DNA of 64,000 nt, taken from the NCBI RefSeq assembly GCF_003234185.1, contig NZ_QKSM01000001.1, positions 248,001 to 312,000 on the forward strand, written 5' to 3'. A model generated the notes under the pieces. The model made no database searches, had not been told where the DNA came from, and saw only the letters and a program-made list of their open reading frames with translations. The DNA comes from Curtobacterium sp. MCSS17_008. Its GTDB lineage: Bacteria > Actinomycetota > Actinomycetes > Actinomycetales > Microbacteriaceae. The translations under genes were made by a program, and so were the position numbers. Numbering within the stretch: position 1 is the first letter of the stretch; every line of letters starts with the position of its first letter. Positions 18,311-26,778 of this stretch are shown in pieces.

Positions 18311-18781
18311 GTGGTCACCAGTGCTGGACTCCTGCTGCACCGGGGTTCGACGGCTGGTTCGGACCTGCAGGTCTTCGTCGCGCACATGGGCGGACCGTTC
18401 TGGCGGACGCGGCCCCGGGCGTGGTCGATCCCGAAGGGGCTGCTCGAGGACGGCGAGGACCCGCTGGCCGCCGCTCGGCGCGAGTTCGCCGAGGAGATCG
18501 GCGTGCCCGCCCCCGAGGGCGACGTGGTCGACCTCGGCGAGGTCCGCCAGGCGTCCGGCAAGCGTGTCCGCGTCTTCGCCCTGCACGCGGACGACCTGAC
18601 GGTCGACCGGGTCCGCAGCAACACCGTCCGCCTCGAGCTCCCGCGGGGCTCCGGCCGGTACGTCGAGGTCCCGGAGGTGGACGACGCGCGGTGGATGTCG
18701 ATCGCCGAGGCCCGCGCACTGCTCGTGGCCGGGCAGGTCGCGGCACTCGACCTGCTGCTCGCCGCGGAGGGCGCTCGCTGA
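18311..18781 (+). CDS. Nudix hydrolase
   Basis: Pyrophosphohydrolase of 156 residues. The Nudix box is complete: GLLEDGEDPLAAARREFAEE followed by IG, with the metal-binding REFAEE. N-terminal VVTSAGLLLHRG is the usual first strand of this DUF-free, NTP-PPase-like Nudix subgroup often annotated as diadenosine or nucleotide hydrolase. C-terminal VPEVDDARWMSIAEARALLV matches the typical closing helix. Start chosen from the leaderless -10 placement. Single gene, converging on the MFS transporter. Substrate cannot be assigned. Confidence 0.9.
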   Translation: MVTSAGLLLHRGSTAGSDLQVFVAHMGGPFWRTRPRAWSIPKGLLEDGEDPLAAARREFAEEIGVPAPEGDVVDLGEVRQASGKRVRVFALHADDLTVDRVRSNTVRLELPRGSGRYVEVPEVDDARWMSIAEARALLVAGQVAALDLLLAAEGAR

Positions 18782-18873
18782 CACGCCCGCCCTGCGCGCT
18801 CCCCGGCAGCCCCGCGCTGCGGCCGTCCCGTACCCGGCGGGTCGGCGCCGGCCCGGTCCCGGCGGGTCCGCCC

Positions 18874-18924
18874 GCCGGAGCGAGGCCAGCGCCGGAGCGA
18901 GGTCAGCGCCGGACCGGAGTCAGC
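18874..18924. repeat. Three tandem 17-bp repeats
   Basis: GCCGGAGCGAGGCCAGC occurs at 18874-18890, with one change at 18891-18907, and with four changes at 18908-18924. The last unit covers the stop codon of the MFS gene. Lies between convergent genes. Slippage product is the simplest explanation. Confidence 0.7.
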
Positions 18925-20302
18925 GCCGACGCTGGGTCCGCACCGACCCCGTGGCCGTCTGGACCGTCCCGGTGGCGACGCCGACCGACCCGGTGATGGT
19001 CTGGACAGCCCGACCGACCACGGGCACCGAGGTCGTGACGACCGCGAGCGACGACGTGATGGCCTCGAGGGACGACGTCGACAGGTGCTCCTGCGTGTGG
19101 GTGTGCACGGGGAAGCCGCGGCGTGCGGCCAGGACGACGCCGAGCGAGCCGACCAGCACGACCACCCCGGCGAACGGCAGGTACTGCAGTCCGACGACGC
19201 CGAGGGCCTGCCCGCCGATCGCCGCACCGCCCGCGATGCCGATGTTCGACGCACCGTTGACGAGCGCGCCCGCGATGTCCGGGGACACGCCGCCGGTCCG
19301 GATCGCGGCGGCCATGAAGAGCGTGCCCGTCGTGCCGTTCGCCGCCATCCAGACACCCGCGACGGCCATGGTGCCGAGCAGCGACGCGTGCACGAACGGC
19401 AGCACCGCGAAGGCGGCGGCCATCACGGCGACGGCGGCGAGCAGCGTCTGGCGTGGTGCACGGTCGACGAACATCCCGGCCAGCCAGAGCCCGACGACCC
19501 CGGTGCCGCCGAGCACCAGGAGCGCGCCGCTCACCATGCCGGCGTCGAGCCCGGCATCGATCGCGTACGGCCCGATGTACGTGTAGACGACGTAGTGCCC
19601 GGCGAAGAGCAGCAGGTCGGCGACGACCACCGACAGCAGACCCGTCCGCGCCCAGGCGCGGGGGGACCCGATGTGCGGCGACGCGGTCCCGCGCACGCTC
19701 GGCAGGAAGGCGAGGGCGACCACGGCGAGGCCACCGGCGGCGAGCGCGACGGCGCCGACGGCCGGCCGCCACCCGATGGTCTGCGCGACCCAGGTGGCCA
19801 GCGGCACACCGAGGACGAACCCGAGCGAGCTGCCGGAGTAGACGAAGGCGATCGCGCGACCGGCCAGGCGCGGCGGCACGATCCGGGTGGCGTAGGCCGA
19901 CGCGACGGAGAAGAACAGGGCGTGCGCGACCCCACCGACCACGCGACCGGCACAGACCACGGCGAAGGACGGTGCGAGGGCGATGAGCACGTTCGAGATC
20001 GCGTACCCGACGAGGGTCGACACCAGGACGGCCTTCCGGGGGAGCCGCGCGGTGACCGAGGTGAGGGGCAGCGCGAGGAGCGCGACCGCCCCTGCGTAGA
20101 CGGTCACCACGATCCCCATCGTCGACTCGGAGACGCCGAGGTCGCGGCTCATGGTCCCGAGCAGCCCGACCGGCATGAGTTCGGTGGTGATCGCGAAGAA
20201 GGTCGCGAGTCCGAGCACGGCGATGCCGACCACGGACTGGGTGGTGACGGTGATCGGCCGCGTGTGCGTCGACACGGCCGAGGTGGTGGTGTTGGTGGAC
20301 AC
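18920..20302 (-). CDS. MFS transporter, DHA1 family (AraJ/efflux type)
   Basis: Integral membrane exporter of 460 residues with about 12 hydrophobic segments. Segment 1 reads VGIAVLGLATFFAITTELMP, with the conserved TE-x-x-P of AraJ/PbuE-like DHA1 exporters; the loop 2-3 motif is ARLPRKAVL. The C-terminal 70 residues after the last membrane span are Thr/Ser/Val-rich with HTHTQE and quasi-repeats, an unusual cytoplasmic tail. GTG start with GGAGGAGG about 9 bases upstream. Likely efflux of sugars, drugs or metabolites; substrate unknown. Alone in its transcription unit. Confidence 0.88.
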   Translation of the reverse strand: MSTNTTTSAVSTHTRPITVTTQSVVGIAVLGLATFFAITTELMPVGLLGTMSRDLGVSESTMGIVVTVYAGAVALLALPLTSVTARLPRKAVLVSTLVGYAISNVLIALAPSFAVVCAGRVVGGVAHALFFSVASAYATRIVPPRLAGRAIAFVYSGSSLGFVLGVPLATWVAQTIGWRPAVGAVALAAGGLAVVALAFLPSVRGTASPHIGSPRAWARTGLLSVVVADLLLFAGHYVVYTYIGPYAIDAGLDAGMVSGALLVLGGTGVVGLWLAGMFVDRAPRQTLLAAVAVMAAAFAVLPFVHASLLGTMAVAGVWMAANGTTGTLFMAAAIRTGGVSPDIAGALVNGASNIGIAGGAAIGGQALGVVGLQYLPFAGVVVLVGSLGVVLAARRGFPVHTHTQEHLSTSSLEAITSSLAVVTTSVPVVGRAVQTITGSVGVATGTVQTATGSVRTQRRR

Positions 20303-20536
20303 GCTGCTGACCTCCTCCGGGGATGCCGGAGCACGCGTCAGCCCGCCGTCAGGTCAGCGGGGGTGCGGTGCGCGCTCGCGGTTCGTCGTCCGGGCCGGTC
20401 GACCCGGACGTGGTGTTGTGTACGACTCCACGGCGAGTGCGCTCCTCCAGTGTTGCACGGTCCGTCCGGATCGCGCGAGAGGGGCCCGGCAGATCCTCGG
20501 AGCGCTCCAACGCGGTCCCGGCGCGGCGCATCCAGG

Positions 20537-21367
20537 TCAGCCCTCGTTCGTCACGGTCCCCTGGACGCCGCCTCCACGGACCGTGACCGTCAGTGTCCCG
20601 CTCATGGACTGCGCGGTCAGCGAGACGTTCCCGTGCAACGCGTCGTCGCGCGGGTAGCACGCGGTGGTCGACTGGAGCCGGTTCGCGGTCGCCACCAGGC
20701 AGATCGTCCCGCGGTCCGTGCCGACACCCGCCCACACGTTCCACGGCGTCTCGGCGGCGCTCCCGTCGAGCGCGCGGTTCGTGAACACGAGTCGTGTCGT
20801 CCGCAGGCTCACCGGCGCCTCGACCGGCCCGGGCAGCTGGTCGGCGTAGGTCTGCGGGAGGTCGAGCAGCTCCTCGAGCGTGACGGTGCCGGGCGTCGGT
20901 GTCGTGCTCGGCGCTGCGACCCGCTGCCCCTGCGACGTGCCCACCAGCGTGCCGGCCGCGAACGCCAGCCCGACCGCGGCGGCGGCACCGAGCGCGATCC
21001 ACGCGCGTGGTCGCGCGGTCCAGAGCAGGCCACGCGCCCACGTCCGCCACGACGCGGCGCCTGCCGGGAGGCCCGTGCCGTCCCCGGCGGTCGCCTCGGC
21101 CGGTCCCGGACCGGGTGCGTGATCGTGGGGACCGGTGGGCGGCACGGGGGCGGCCGGGGACGAGGCGGTCGTGTCGACCGGCGACCCGGGCGCGGCACCC
21201 GGTCCGGCGGGTTCCCCTCCGCCGACGGGACCGGGGACCGAGCGCCCCGGGTCGTCGAGTTCCCCGAGCGCGATCCGAGCACGTGCGGCATCCTCGGGCG
21301 ACGCCCCGACACCCCACGCGAGTGCCTCGAGTCGTGCCCGCTCCGCCGTGCGGCCCTCGTCGGCCAT
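20537..21367 (-). CDS. Single-pass membrane protein of unknown function
   Basis: Protein of 276 residues, family not recognised. Residues 1-40 are a small helical segment (EGRTAERARLEALAWG), followed by a long Pro/Gly/Ala-rich disordered region to about 120, one membrane helix (AWIALGAAAAVGLAFAAGTL) and an extracytoplasmic beta-rich domain of about 120 residues containing two cysteines (TICLVATANRLQSTTACYP). This layout, cytoplasmic helix bundle, one helix, outer sensor, resembles anti-sigma factors but no ZAS motif or adjacent sigma factor is seen. ATG at 21367 has AGGAGG 5 bases upstream. Confidence 0.75.
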   Translation of the reverse strand: MADEGRTAERARLEALAWGVGASPEDAARARIALGELDDPGRSVPGPVGGGEPAGPGAAPGSPVDTTASSPAAPVPPTGPHDHAPGPGPAEATAGDGTGLPAGAASWRTWARGLLWTARPRAWIALGAAAAVGLAFAAGTLVGTSQGQRVAAPSTTPTPGTVTLEELLDLPQTYADQLPGPVEAPVSLRTTRLVFTNRALDGSAAETPWNVWAGVGTDRGTICLVATANRLQSTTACYPRDDALHGNVSLTAQSMSGTLTVTVRGGGVQGTVTNEG

Positions 21368-21476
21368 GCGCCCTCCTGGTCCGGACGCGCCGGACGCCGC
21401 CCATGCTCCCACCGCGCCGCACGCGCGTCCGGTCGGATGCGGTGGCTGTCCAGTCCCGGAGGCGTAGACGAGACCC

Positions 21477-21791
21477 ATGACCTCCGACACCGACGACGCA
21501 GCGGCCCGCGACCAGACCTCCCCGGACGACGTTCCGACGACGCCTCCGACGAGCCAGCAGGGGACGGACGCCACCGGCGAGCGCCACGACGCCTCCCGGC
21601 ACGATGCCGACCCGGAGACCCTCGAACCGCTCTCGCACGACACCCAGTCCGGTGAGGCCGACTACGTCGCGACGAGCCCGAACGGCGCCGGGACCGAGCG
21701 ACACGTGCCGACCGCCGACGAGGAACAGGGTCGCGGCACGGAGTACGACCCGGTCGACCAGGGGCCGCAGCAGGAGGGCCAGGGCGGCTGA
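21477..21791 (+). CDS. Small acidic disordered protein
   Basis: Hypothetical protein of 104 residues, rich in Asp, Glu, Thr, Gln and Gly with almost no hydrophobic residues, so probably disordered throughout. Start ATG at 21477 lies 6 bases after a TAGACG hexamer, consistent with a leaderless message. A similar acidic mini-protein is at 63447-63611. Divergent from the membrane protein above by 110 bases. Function unknown. Confidence 0.6.
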   Translation: MTSDTDDAAARDQTSPDDVPTTPPTSQQGTDATGERHDASRHDADPETLEPLSHDTQSGEADYVATSPNGAGTERHVPTADEEQGRGTEYDPVDQGPQQEGQGG

Positions 21792-21798
21792 CCTGCGC

Positions 21799-22533
21799 TC
21801 ACCGCACCAGGCGCCGCAGGGCCGCACGCTCGCCGAGCGTCCAGACCGCGCTCGTCACGATGTACACGGTGGCGGCGAGTGGGACCACCGCGGCGAACAC
21901 CACCGAGACGAACGGCACCCAGCGGGCGACCGCTGCCGCGGCGCCGGTGCCCGGGGTCCCCGACGCCGCCTCGTCGGGACTCCACCGTGCCGCTGACCGG
22001 CGTGTCAGCTCGACCGTGAGGGCGAGGACGGCGAGCAGCACGAGCACCACCCATCCGTGCGTCCACAGCGGCGACGTCAGGACCACGAGCAGTGAGTGCC
22101 CGAGCGGGATGCCGACGAGCGTGGCGTCGAGCAGCGTGTTCGCGGTGCCGGCGATCGACGCGTGGGTGAACAGCGAGTACACGAGCGAGAGCACGGGCGC
22201 CTGGGCGAGCACCGGCAGGCAGCCTGCGAGGGGCGAGACCCGCTCCGAGGTGTAGAGCCGCTGGACGGCCTCCTGCAGACGACGGCTGTCCGAGCCGTAC
22301 CGGCGGCGGAGGGCGGCGACCCGGGGCGCCAGCCGTCGGCGGTCCCGTTCGGCGCGCACCTGCAGGACGGCGAGCGGCACGAGCGCGGTCCGCACGCCGA
22401 GCGTGAGCAGGACGACGGCGAGGGCGGCGGCGGTGCCGCCGGCGACGGGGGAGAGCCCCACGGTGAGGGCGGTGAGCAGGTCGGCGCCCGCGTGCAGCAG
22501 GCTGCCGACGACGGGCAGGGTCGAGAGGTCCAT
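21799..22533 (-). CDS. YidC/Oxa1-type membrane insertase (paralogue)
   Basis: Membrane protein of 244 residues in the YidC/Oxa1/Alb3 family. The core order is seen: hydrophobic TM1 (AAALAVVLLTLGVRTALVPL) with a buried Arg at its end, the charged coiled-coil cytoplasmic hairpin (RAERDRRRLAPRVAALRRRY), then GCLPVLAQAPVLSLVYSLF, the family's PxLxQxP-like segment, and three further spans. It is shorter than the housekeeping YidC, which in actinobacteria lies next to rnpA/rsmG near the origin, so this is a second copy. Paired with the small membrane protein at 22591. Confidence 0.88.
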   Translation of the reverse strand: MDLSTLPVVGSLLHAGADLLTALTVGLSPVAGGTAAALAVVLLTLGVRTALVPLAVLQVRAERDRRRLAPRVAALRRRYGSDSRRLQEAVQRLYTSERVSPLAGCLPVLAQAPVLSLVYSLFTHASIAGTANTLLDATLVGIPLGHSLLVVLTSPLWTHGWVVLVLLAVLALTVELTRRSAARWSPDEAASGTPGTGAAAAVARWVPFVSVVFAAVVPLAATVYIVTSAVWTLGERAALRRLVR

Positions 22534-22574
22534 GACGATCCGTTCGGTGGAGGGGGTACGCGGCGACGTGACCC

Positions 22575-22592
22575 GACCACCCGCGGGTGGTC
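22575..22592. repeat. 18-bp perfect palindrome
   Basis: GACCACCCGCGGGTGGTC is its own reverse complement and overlaps the stop codon of the gene ending at 22591. It may fold as a hairpin and separate or attenuate the two-gene unit; no loop beyond the centre, so a weak terminator at best. Confidence 0.4.
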
Positions 22593-22881
22593 AGGCGGGT
22601 GTGACCGCTCCCGGCGCCCGCGACCGCACCTGGCCGTCGGCGTCCGGGTGGCTCCACGCGATGCGCGTCGGCCGCTCGACGGCCGCGCCGGGGCTCCCCG
22701 CGCGGGTCGGGTCGCCATCGATCCCGAGTGCGGTCGCGAGCAGACGGACGACGAGCACGGTGACGGCGACGGCGGTGAGTCCGACGGCGGCCACGGCGAG
22801 CAGTGGCACCGGCGCGAGCACCGAGGCGTCGCCGAGCTGCAGTGCGGCCAGCGCACGCAGCAGGAGTTCGACGACGGTCAT
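22591..22881 (-). CDS. Small membrane protein (DUF6412-like)
   Basis: Protein of 96 residues with a long central hydrophobic stretch (about 20-45, PVPLLAVAAVGLTAVAVTVL) and a conserved-looking polar C-terminus SHPDADGQVRSRAPGAVTP. Small proteins with this PDADGxxRxRAPG ending occur beside YidC-type genes in Microbacteriaceae and carry the DUF6412 label; I make that link from memory. ATG at 22881; a TACGCT hexamer (22891-22896, minus strand) lies 9 bases upstream. Probably the first gene of an operon with the insertase, perhaps an accessory factor or its substrate. Confidence 0.65.
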   Translation of the reverse strand: MTVVELLLRALAALQLGDASVLAPVPLLAVAAVGLTAVAVTVLVVRLLATALGIDGDPTRAGSPGAAVERPTRIAWSHPDADGQVRSRAPGAVTPA

Positions 22882-22947
22882 GGTCGGTTCAGCGTAACCC
22901 CGCGTGCCGCCGCGGACCAGCAGGTGCGGGCGGGCAGGATCGCAGGC

Positions 22948-23433
22948 ATGACCGCAGGATCGCCGAGCACCCCAGCGACCCTCGCCCTCGAGCGGGCGGG
23001 GATCCCGTTCACTCCGCACGTGTACGAGCACCACGAGACGGCCACGAACTTCGGCGAGGAGGCGGCCGCAGCGCTGGGCCTCCGCGAGGAGCAGGTGTTC
23101 AAGACCCTGGTCGTCTCGGTCGACGGCCAGCTCGCGGTCGCGGTCGTCCCCGTCGCCAACCGGCTCGACCTCAAGGCGATCGCGGCGGCCCTCGGTGGCA
23201 AGAAGGCCACGCTCGCGCAGCCGGCCCTCGCCGAGAAGCGGACCGGCTACGTCGTCGGCGGCATCAGTCCGGTCGGGCAGAAGACCCGGCTCCGCACCGT
23301 CGTCGACGCGTCAGCGCTGACGTACCCGAGCATCTTCGTGTCGGGAGGCCGCCGTGGCTTCGACATCGAGGTCGCCCCGGCCGACCTGGTCCGCGTGACG
23401 GAGGCCTCGACCGCGCTGATCGCACGTACCTGA
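22948..23433 (+). CDS. ybaK: Cys-tRNA(Pro)/Cys-tRNA(Cys) deacylase, YbaK type
   Basis: Trans-editing factor of 161 residues that hydrolyses mischarged Cys-tRNA(Pro). YbaK/EbsC-family features: EHHETATNFGEEAAAALGL, the catalytic-Lys segment EEQVFKTLVV, PVANRLDLKAIAAALGGKKA, and the closing YVVGGISPVGQK and FVSGGRRGFDIEVAP, where the GGR motif is characteristic. Length matches the family. A CAGGAT hexamer ends 7 bases before the ATG. Monocistronic, upstream of the stress-controlled Clp gene. Confidence 0.93.
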   Translation: MTAGSPSTPATLALERAGIPFTPHVYEHHETATNFGEEAAAALGLREEQVFKTLVVSVDGQLAVAVVPVANRLDLKAIAAALGGKKATLAQPALAEKRTGYVVGGISPVGQKTRLRTVVDASALTYPSIFVSGGRRGFDIEVAPADLVRVTEASTALIART

Positions 23434-23464
23434 GTCAGACCGACGCAACTTTTCCTGCCCGTCG

Positions 23465-23489
23465 GGAATGGAGCGGGCCCCCCTGCGTT
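23465..23489 (+). promoter_or_regulatory. Candidate ECF (SigH/SigR-type) promoter of the clp gene
   Basis: GGAAT (23465-23469), 17 bases, then GTT (23487-23489). This matches the oxidative/heat-stress sigma factors SigH/SigR of actinobacteria (GGAAT/C, 16-18 bases, GTT). It lies directly upstream of the HAIR element and 40 bases before the clp start. Confidence 0.55.
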
Positions 23490-23491
23490 GC

Positions 23492-23512
23492 ATTGAGTCG
23501 AAGGCACTCAAG
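23492..23512 (+). promoter_or_regulatory. HAIR element (HspR operator)
   Basis: ATTGAGT, 7 bases, ACTCAAG: the HspR-associated inverted repeat consensus is CTTGAGT-N7-ACTCAAG, so 13 of 14 positions fit. HspR represses dnaK and clpB in Streptomyces and mycobacteria. It sits between the candidate -10 and the Shine-Dalgarno of the clp gene. Confidence 0.8.
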
Positions 23513-23528
23513 TTCCCAGGAGGTCCCT

Positions 23529-26117
23529 TTGCCAGCAACGTTCGGCCCGACCGGTGGCGACGACGCGTTCGACGCGTTCCTCGCACGGCTCCTCGCGGCC
23601 CAGCAGGCCGGTGCCCAGCGATCCGTACCGCTGGGACGACCGGTCGACATCACGCGGCTCCTCAGCCGTCGCACCCACGAGATGCTCCAGCGCACCGCCG
23701 AGTACGCCGTCTCGCAGGGTCAGCACGAGATCGACGCGCTCCACATCCTGCACGTCCTCGTGCGCACCGAACCGTTCACCGCGGTCGTCCGGAGCGCCGG
23801 GGTCGACCCGGAGCAGTTCGCCGCGGAGGTCGAGGAGCGACTCCCCGTCGCCGCCGACGCCCGTCCCGAGCAGACCGGCCGCCCGGCGCTGACCGGGACC
23901 GCGCAGCGGATCCTGCTCGAGGCGACGCAGGCCGCCAAGGGCTTCGGCAGCACGTACACCGACCCCGAGCACGTCTTCTTCGCGCTCGTCATGGACCAGG
24001 ACACCGTCACCGGGCAACTGCTCGCGAGCGCCGGTGTCACCCCGCAGCACATGCAGGACCACGCCCAGCAGGCCGCGGCAGCAGCACGAGAGGGGCGCCC
24101 GATGCCCGGGACGACCGACACGCAGACCACCGAGAGCGACACCCCGACGCTCGACCAGTTCGGCACCGACCTCACCGAGCGCGCCCGCGGCGGCCGCATC
24201 GACCCGGTGATCGGCCGCGCCGACGAGATCGAGCAGACCGTCGAGATCCTGCTCCGCCGGACCAAGAACAACCCCGTCCTCATCGGCGAGCCCGGCGTCG
24301 GCAAGACCGCCATCGTCGAGGGCCTCGCCCAGCGCATCGCCGACGGCGACGTGCCCGCACTCCTCCAGGGCAAGCGGGTGGTCGCGCTCGACCTCCCCGG
24401 CATGCTCTCCGGGACCCGCTACCGCGGGGACTTCGAGGAGCGTCTGACGAAGGCGATGGACGAGATCGCCGCGCACGCGGACGAACTCATCGTGTTCGTC
24501 GACGAGCTCCACACCGTCGTCGGTGCCGGTGGCGGCGGTGAGGGCGGATCGATGGACGCCGGCAACATCCTCAAGCCCCGCCTCGCCCGTGGCGACCTGC
24601 ACCTGGTCGGTGCGACGACGCTGAACGAGTACCGCCGCATCGAGAAGGACGCCGCGCTCGAGCGCCGCTTCCAGCCGGTCACCGTGGGGGAGCCGAGCGT
24701 CGAGGACGCCGTCGCGATCCTCGGCGGACTCGCGCCGCGCTACGCCGAGCACCACGACGTGACCTACACCGACGACGCCCTGCGCGCCGCGGTGGAGCTC
24801 TCGCACCGGTACGTCACCGACCGTCACCTGCCGGACAAGGCGATCGACCTCATCGACCAGGCCGGTGCCCGTCGACGCCTCGCCCTGTCGGGCGATGTCG
24901 ACGTCGAGACGCTCCGTGACCAGGTCGCGGAGCTGCAGGCCGACAAGGACCGCGCGGTGGCCGAGGAGCTGTACGAGGAGGCGTCGCGCCTCCGCGACGA
25001 GATCGACGGACTGGAGGCGCGGATCACCGCCGCCGCGGACGGCGACGCTGGTCGACCCTCCCGCCCGGCACCTGCTGACCGTGTCATCACGGAAGGCGAC
25101 ATCGCCGAGGTGGTGTCCCGCGCGACCGGCATCCCGGCCACCCGCCTGACCCAGGGCGACCGCTCCCGGCTCGCCGCGCTCGAGGACGAGCTCCACGAGC
25201 GCGTCGTCGGCCAGGACGACGCCGTGCGCGCCATCGCGACCGCCGTCCGGCGCAGCCGGACCGGGATGGGCGACCCGCGTCGTCCGGTCGGCAGCTTCCT
25301 GTTCCTCGGCCCGACGGGCGTCGGCAAGACCGAGCTCGCCAAGGCCCTGGCCGGGTCGCTGTTCGGCGACGAGTCCGCGATGCTGCGCTTCGACATGAGC
25401 GAGTTCGGCGAACGGCACACCGTCTCCCGCCTGGTCGGTGCCCCTCCGGGGTACGTCGGCTACGACGAGGCCGGTCAGCTCACCGAGCGCGTTCGTCGCA
25501 ACCCGTACTCGGTCGTCCTGCTCGACGAGGTCGAGAAGGCGCACCCCGACGTCTTCAACCTGCTCCTGCAGGTGCTCGACGACGGACGGCTCACCGACGG
25601 CCAGGGGCGCACGGTCGACTTCCGGAACACGGTCGTCATCATGACGTCGAACCTCGGCTCCGAGTTCCTCGCGTCGCGCTCCGGTGCGCTCGGGTTCTCG
25701 GCATCGGCGGACGGCGGCTACTCCGAGGACGACCTGCGCGCCCGTGTGATGGGCAAGCTGCGCGAGTCGATGCGACCCGAGTTCATCAACCGCATCGACG
25801 AGATCGTGCTCTTCCGCAAGCTCGAGCGCACGCAGATCCGCGCGATCGTCGACCTGCTCCTGCAGGACACCGCGCTCCGACTGCTCGCGCAGGGCATGAC
25901 CCTGTCGGTGTCCGACGCGGCGACCGACTGGCTCGCCGAGCACGGCTACGAGCCGGAGTACGGCGCCCGTCCGCTCCGCCGGCTCCTCCAGCGCGAGGTC
26001 GACGACCGCATCGCGACCCTGGTGGTCGACGAGCAGGCGCACGACGGTGACACCGTCCGGATCGACGTCGAGGACGGCGGGATCGTGGCCCGGGCGTCGG
26101 CCCCCGCTGCGGTCTAG
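23529..26117 (+). CDS. Clp-family AAA+ unfoldase (ClpC-type ATP-binding subunit)
   Basis: Hexameric protein unfoldase of 862 residues. Order: two Clp_N repeats (about 35-180), linker, AAA+ domain 1 with Walker A GEPGVGKT at 253-260, a short coiled middle domain containing a UvrB/C-like helix pair ([20 protein letters not shown]), AAA+ domain 2 with GPTGVGKT at 594-601, and the D2-small C-domain. The tripeptide LGF at 721-723 is the ClpP-docking loop, which ClpB lacks, and the middle domain is short, so it is ClpC-like and should feed a ClpP protease. Start is TTG with a perfect AGGAGG 4-6 bases upstream; no ATG/GTG fits the domain start. Control by HspR and a stress sigma factor is suggested by the upstream sites, which is more typical of clpB. 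It may cover for ClpB or be a stress-specific ClpC paralogue. Confidence 0.92.
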   Translation: MPATFGPTGGDDAFDAFLARLLAAQQAGAQRSVPLGRPVDITRLLSRRTHEMLQRTAEYAVSQGQHEIDALHILHVLVRTEPFTAVVRSAGVDPEQFAAEVEERLPVAADARPEQTGRPALTGTAQRILLEATQAAKGFGSTYTDPEHVFFALVMDQDTVTGQLLASAGVTPQHMQDHAQQAAAAAREGRPMPGTTDTQTTESDTPTLDQFGTDLTERARGGRIDPVIGRADEIEQTVEILLRRTKNNPVLIGEPGVGKTAIVEGLAQRIADGDVPALLQGKRVVALDLPGMLSGTRYRGDFEERLTKAMDEIAAHADELIVFVDELHTVVGAGGGGEGGSMDAGNILKPRLARGDLHLVGATTLNEYRRIEKDAALERRFQPVTVGEPSVEDAVAILGGLAPRYAEHHDVTYTDDALRAAVELSHRYVTDRHLPDKAIDLIDQAGARRRLALSGDVDVETLRDQVAELQADKDRAVAEELYEEASRLRDEIDGLEARITAAADGDAGRPSRPAPADRVITEGDIAEVVSRATGIPATRLTQGDRSRLAALEDELHERVVGQDDAVRAIATAVRRSRTGMGDPRRPVGSFLFLGPTGVGKTELAKALAGSLFGDESAMLRFDMSEFGERHTVSRLVGAPPGYVGYDEAGQLTERVRRNPYSVVLLDEVEKAHPDVFNLLLQVLDDGRLTDGQGRTVDFRNTVVIMTSNLGSEFLASRSGALGFSASADGGYSEDDLRARVMGKLRESMRPEFINRIDEIVLFRKLERTQIRAIVDLLLQDTALRLLAQGMTLSVSDAATDWLAEHGYEPEYGARPLRRLLQREVDDRIATLVVDEQAHDGDTVRIDVEDGGIVARASAPAAV

Positions 26118-26133
26118 TCCGACCCACACGAGA

Positions 26134-26166
26134 ACGGCCCCGGTACCCCAGCGGTACCGGGGCCGT
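26134..26166 (+). terminator. Terminator hairpin after the clp gene
   Basis: Perfect 14-bp arms ACGGCCCCGGTACC (26134-26147) and its complement (26153-26166) with loop CCAGC, 16 bases after the stop. No T-run. Confidence 0.8.
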
Positions 26167-26228
26167 CCTGCGTCCGGCGACATCGGGAGTGTTCGCGGAT
26201 GCAATTCCAGAAATGTTCGAGGAAGGGG

Positions 26229-26258
26229 TTGCGCTCGCATTCTCGATACCGATAGTGT
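26229..26258 (+). promoter_or_regulatory. Housekeeping-type promoter in an AT-richer patch
   Basis: TTGCGC (26229-26234), 18 bases, TAGTGT (26253-26258). The surrounding 90 bases are visibly poorer in G+C than the rest of the window. It precedes a 23-codon ORF with a purine-rich leader. Confidence 0.5.
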
Positions 26259-26301
26259 TCACGAGCATCACCGGCTGTACGAGACCGAGAGGGGGCCGAC
26301 A

Positions 26302-26373
26302 ATGATGATCACCGCGATGAACCCGTTCCGTGGAATCCGTGGGATCGGCGGCACCCCGCTCCGTTCGCACTGA
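26302..26373 (+). CDS. Putative 23-residue small protein
   Basis: Short ORF reading MMITAMNPFRGIRGIGGTPL plus three residues, with GAGAGGGGG 7 bases before the ATG and a promoter-like pair about 45 bases upstream. Basic and glycine-rich with no clear membrane span. A 14-bp palindrome (GCGGGACGTCCCGC, 26375-26388) follows the stop directly. It could be a leader peptide for the gene at 26779 or an independent small protein; nothing in known families comes to mind. Confidence 0.4.
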   Translation: MMITAMNPFRGIRGIGGTPLRSH

Positions 26374-26778
26374 CGCGGGACGTCCCGCTCCAGCCGTTCT
26401 CCCTCGATCGACCGAGGCACCTGCACCCCTTGCTCTGACAGTGCGGAGGCGCCGTACCGGTCGGGTCTGCGCAGCCCCGCTGTGACGGGCTTCCTGCGCC
26501 GCGCGCTCCGCGGCTGCCCGTCCTCCTGACGGCGGCCGGCGGGGTGCAGCGGGCGGATCGAGGACGGACCGCGAGCGGCGGACGTCTCCCGCGACGACTC
26601 CACGCGGTGGCCGGAACCGGTCACCCCGACAATGCAGCCGCATGCATTCCTGCGCGCCCTGCGACCATTCTCGCCCGCATTCCGTGGTCGTTTCCCGGAC
26701 CCGTTCCGATGCATTCCGCGTCGGGTGATGCGGGTACTCCGTCATGCCCACGACCGGGCACTCCCGAAAGGCACCACC
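26374..26778. other. Gene-poor stretch of about 400 bases
   Basis: Contains the palindrome 26375-26388 and otherwise no ORF with gene-like composition except an in-frame extension of the next gene back to an ATG at 26632. TGCATTC and GCATTCC words recur near 26640-26720 (AT-richer than its surroundings). I see no promoter I would defend for the downstream gene; it may be read from 26253 through this leader, which would then be an unusually long 5' UTR. Confidence 0.4.

Noticed and set aside
20303-20536. Regulatory palindrome near GTTGTGTACGACTC upstream of the MFS gene
   Set aside because: No symmetric arms of useful length and no spaced -35/-10 pair on the minus strand; nothing further is seen in this 234-base gap.
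20537-21367. Anti-sigma factor
   Set aside because: Topology is suggestive, but no HxxxCxxC ZAS motif and no sigma factor gene next to it.
23529-26117. ClpB disaggregase
   Set aside because: Middle domain is far too short for the ClpB coiled coil and a ClpP-docking LGF loop is present.
26196-26222. LexA/SOS box near GTTCGCGG and ATGTTCGAGG
   Set aside because: Only half-sites; no GAAC-N4-GTTC palindrome with correct spacing.
23508-26240. 910-codon open frame antisense to the clp gene
   Set aside because: High-GC shadow: codon third positions and composition follow the clp gene on the other strand, and the translation has no family features. Equally long frames oppose thrS, rel, qcrB and the glycan genes.
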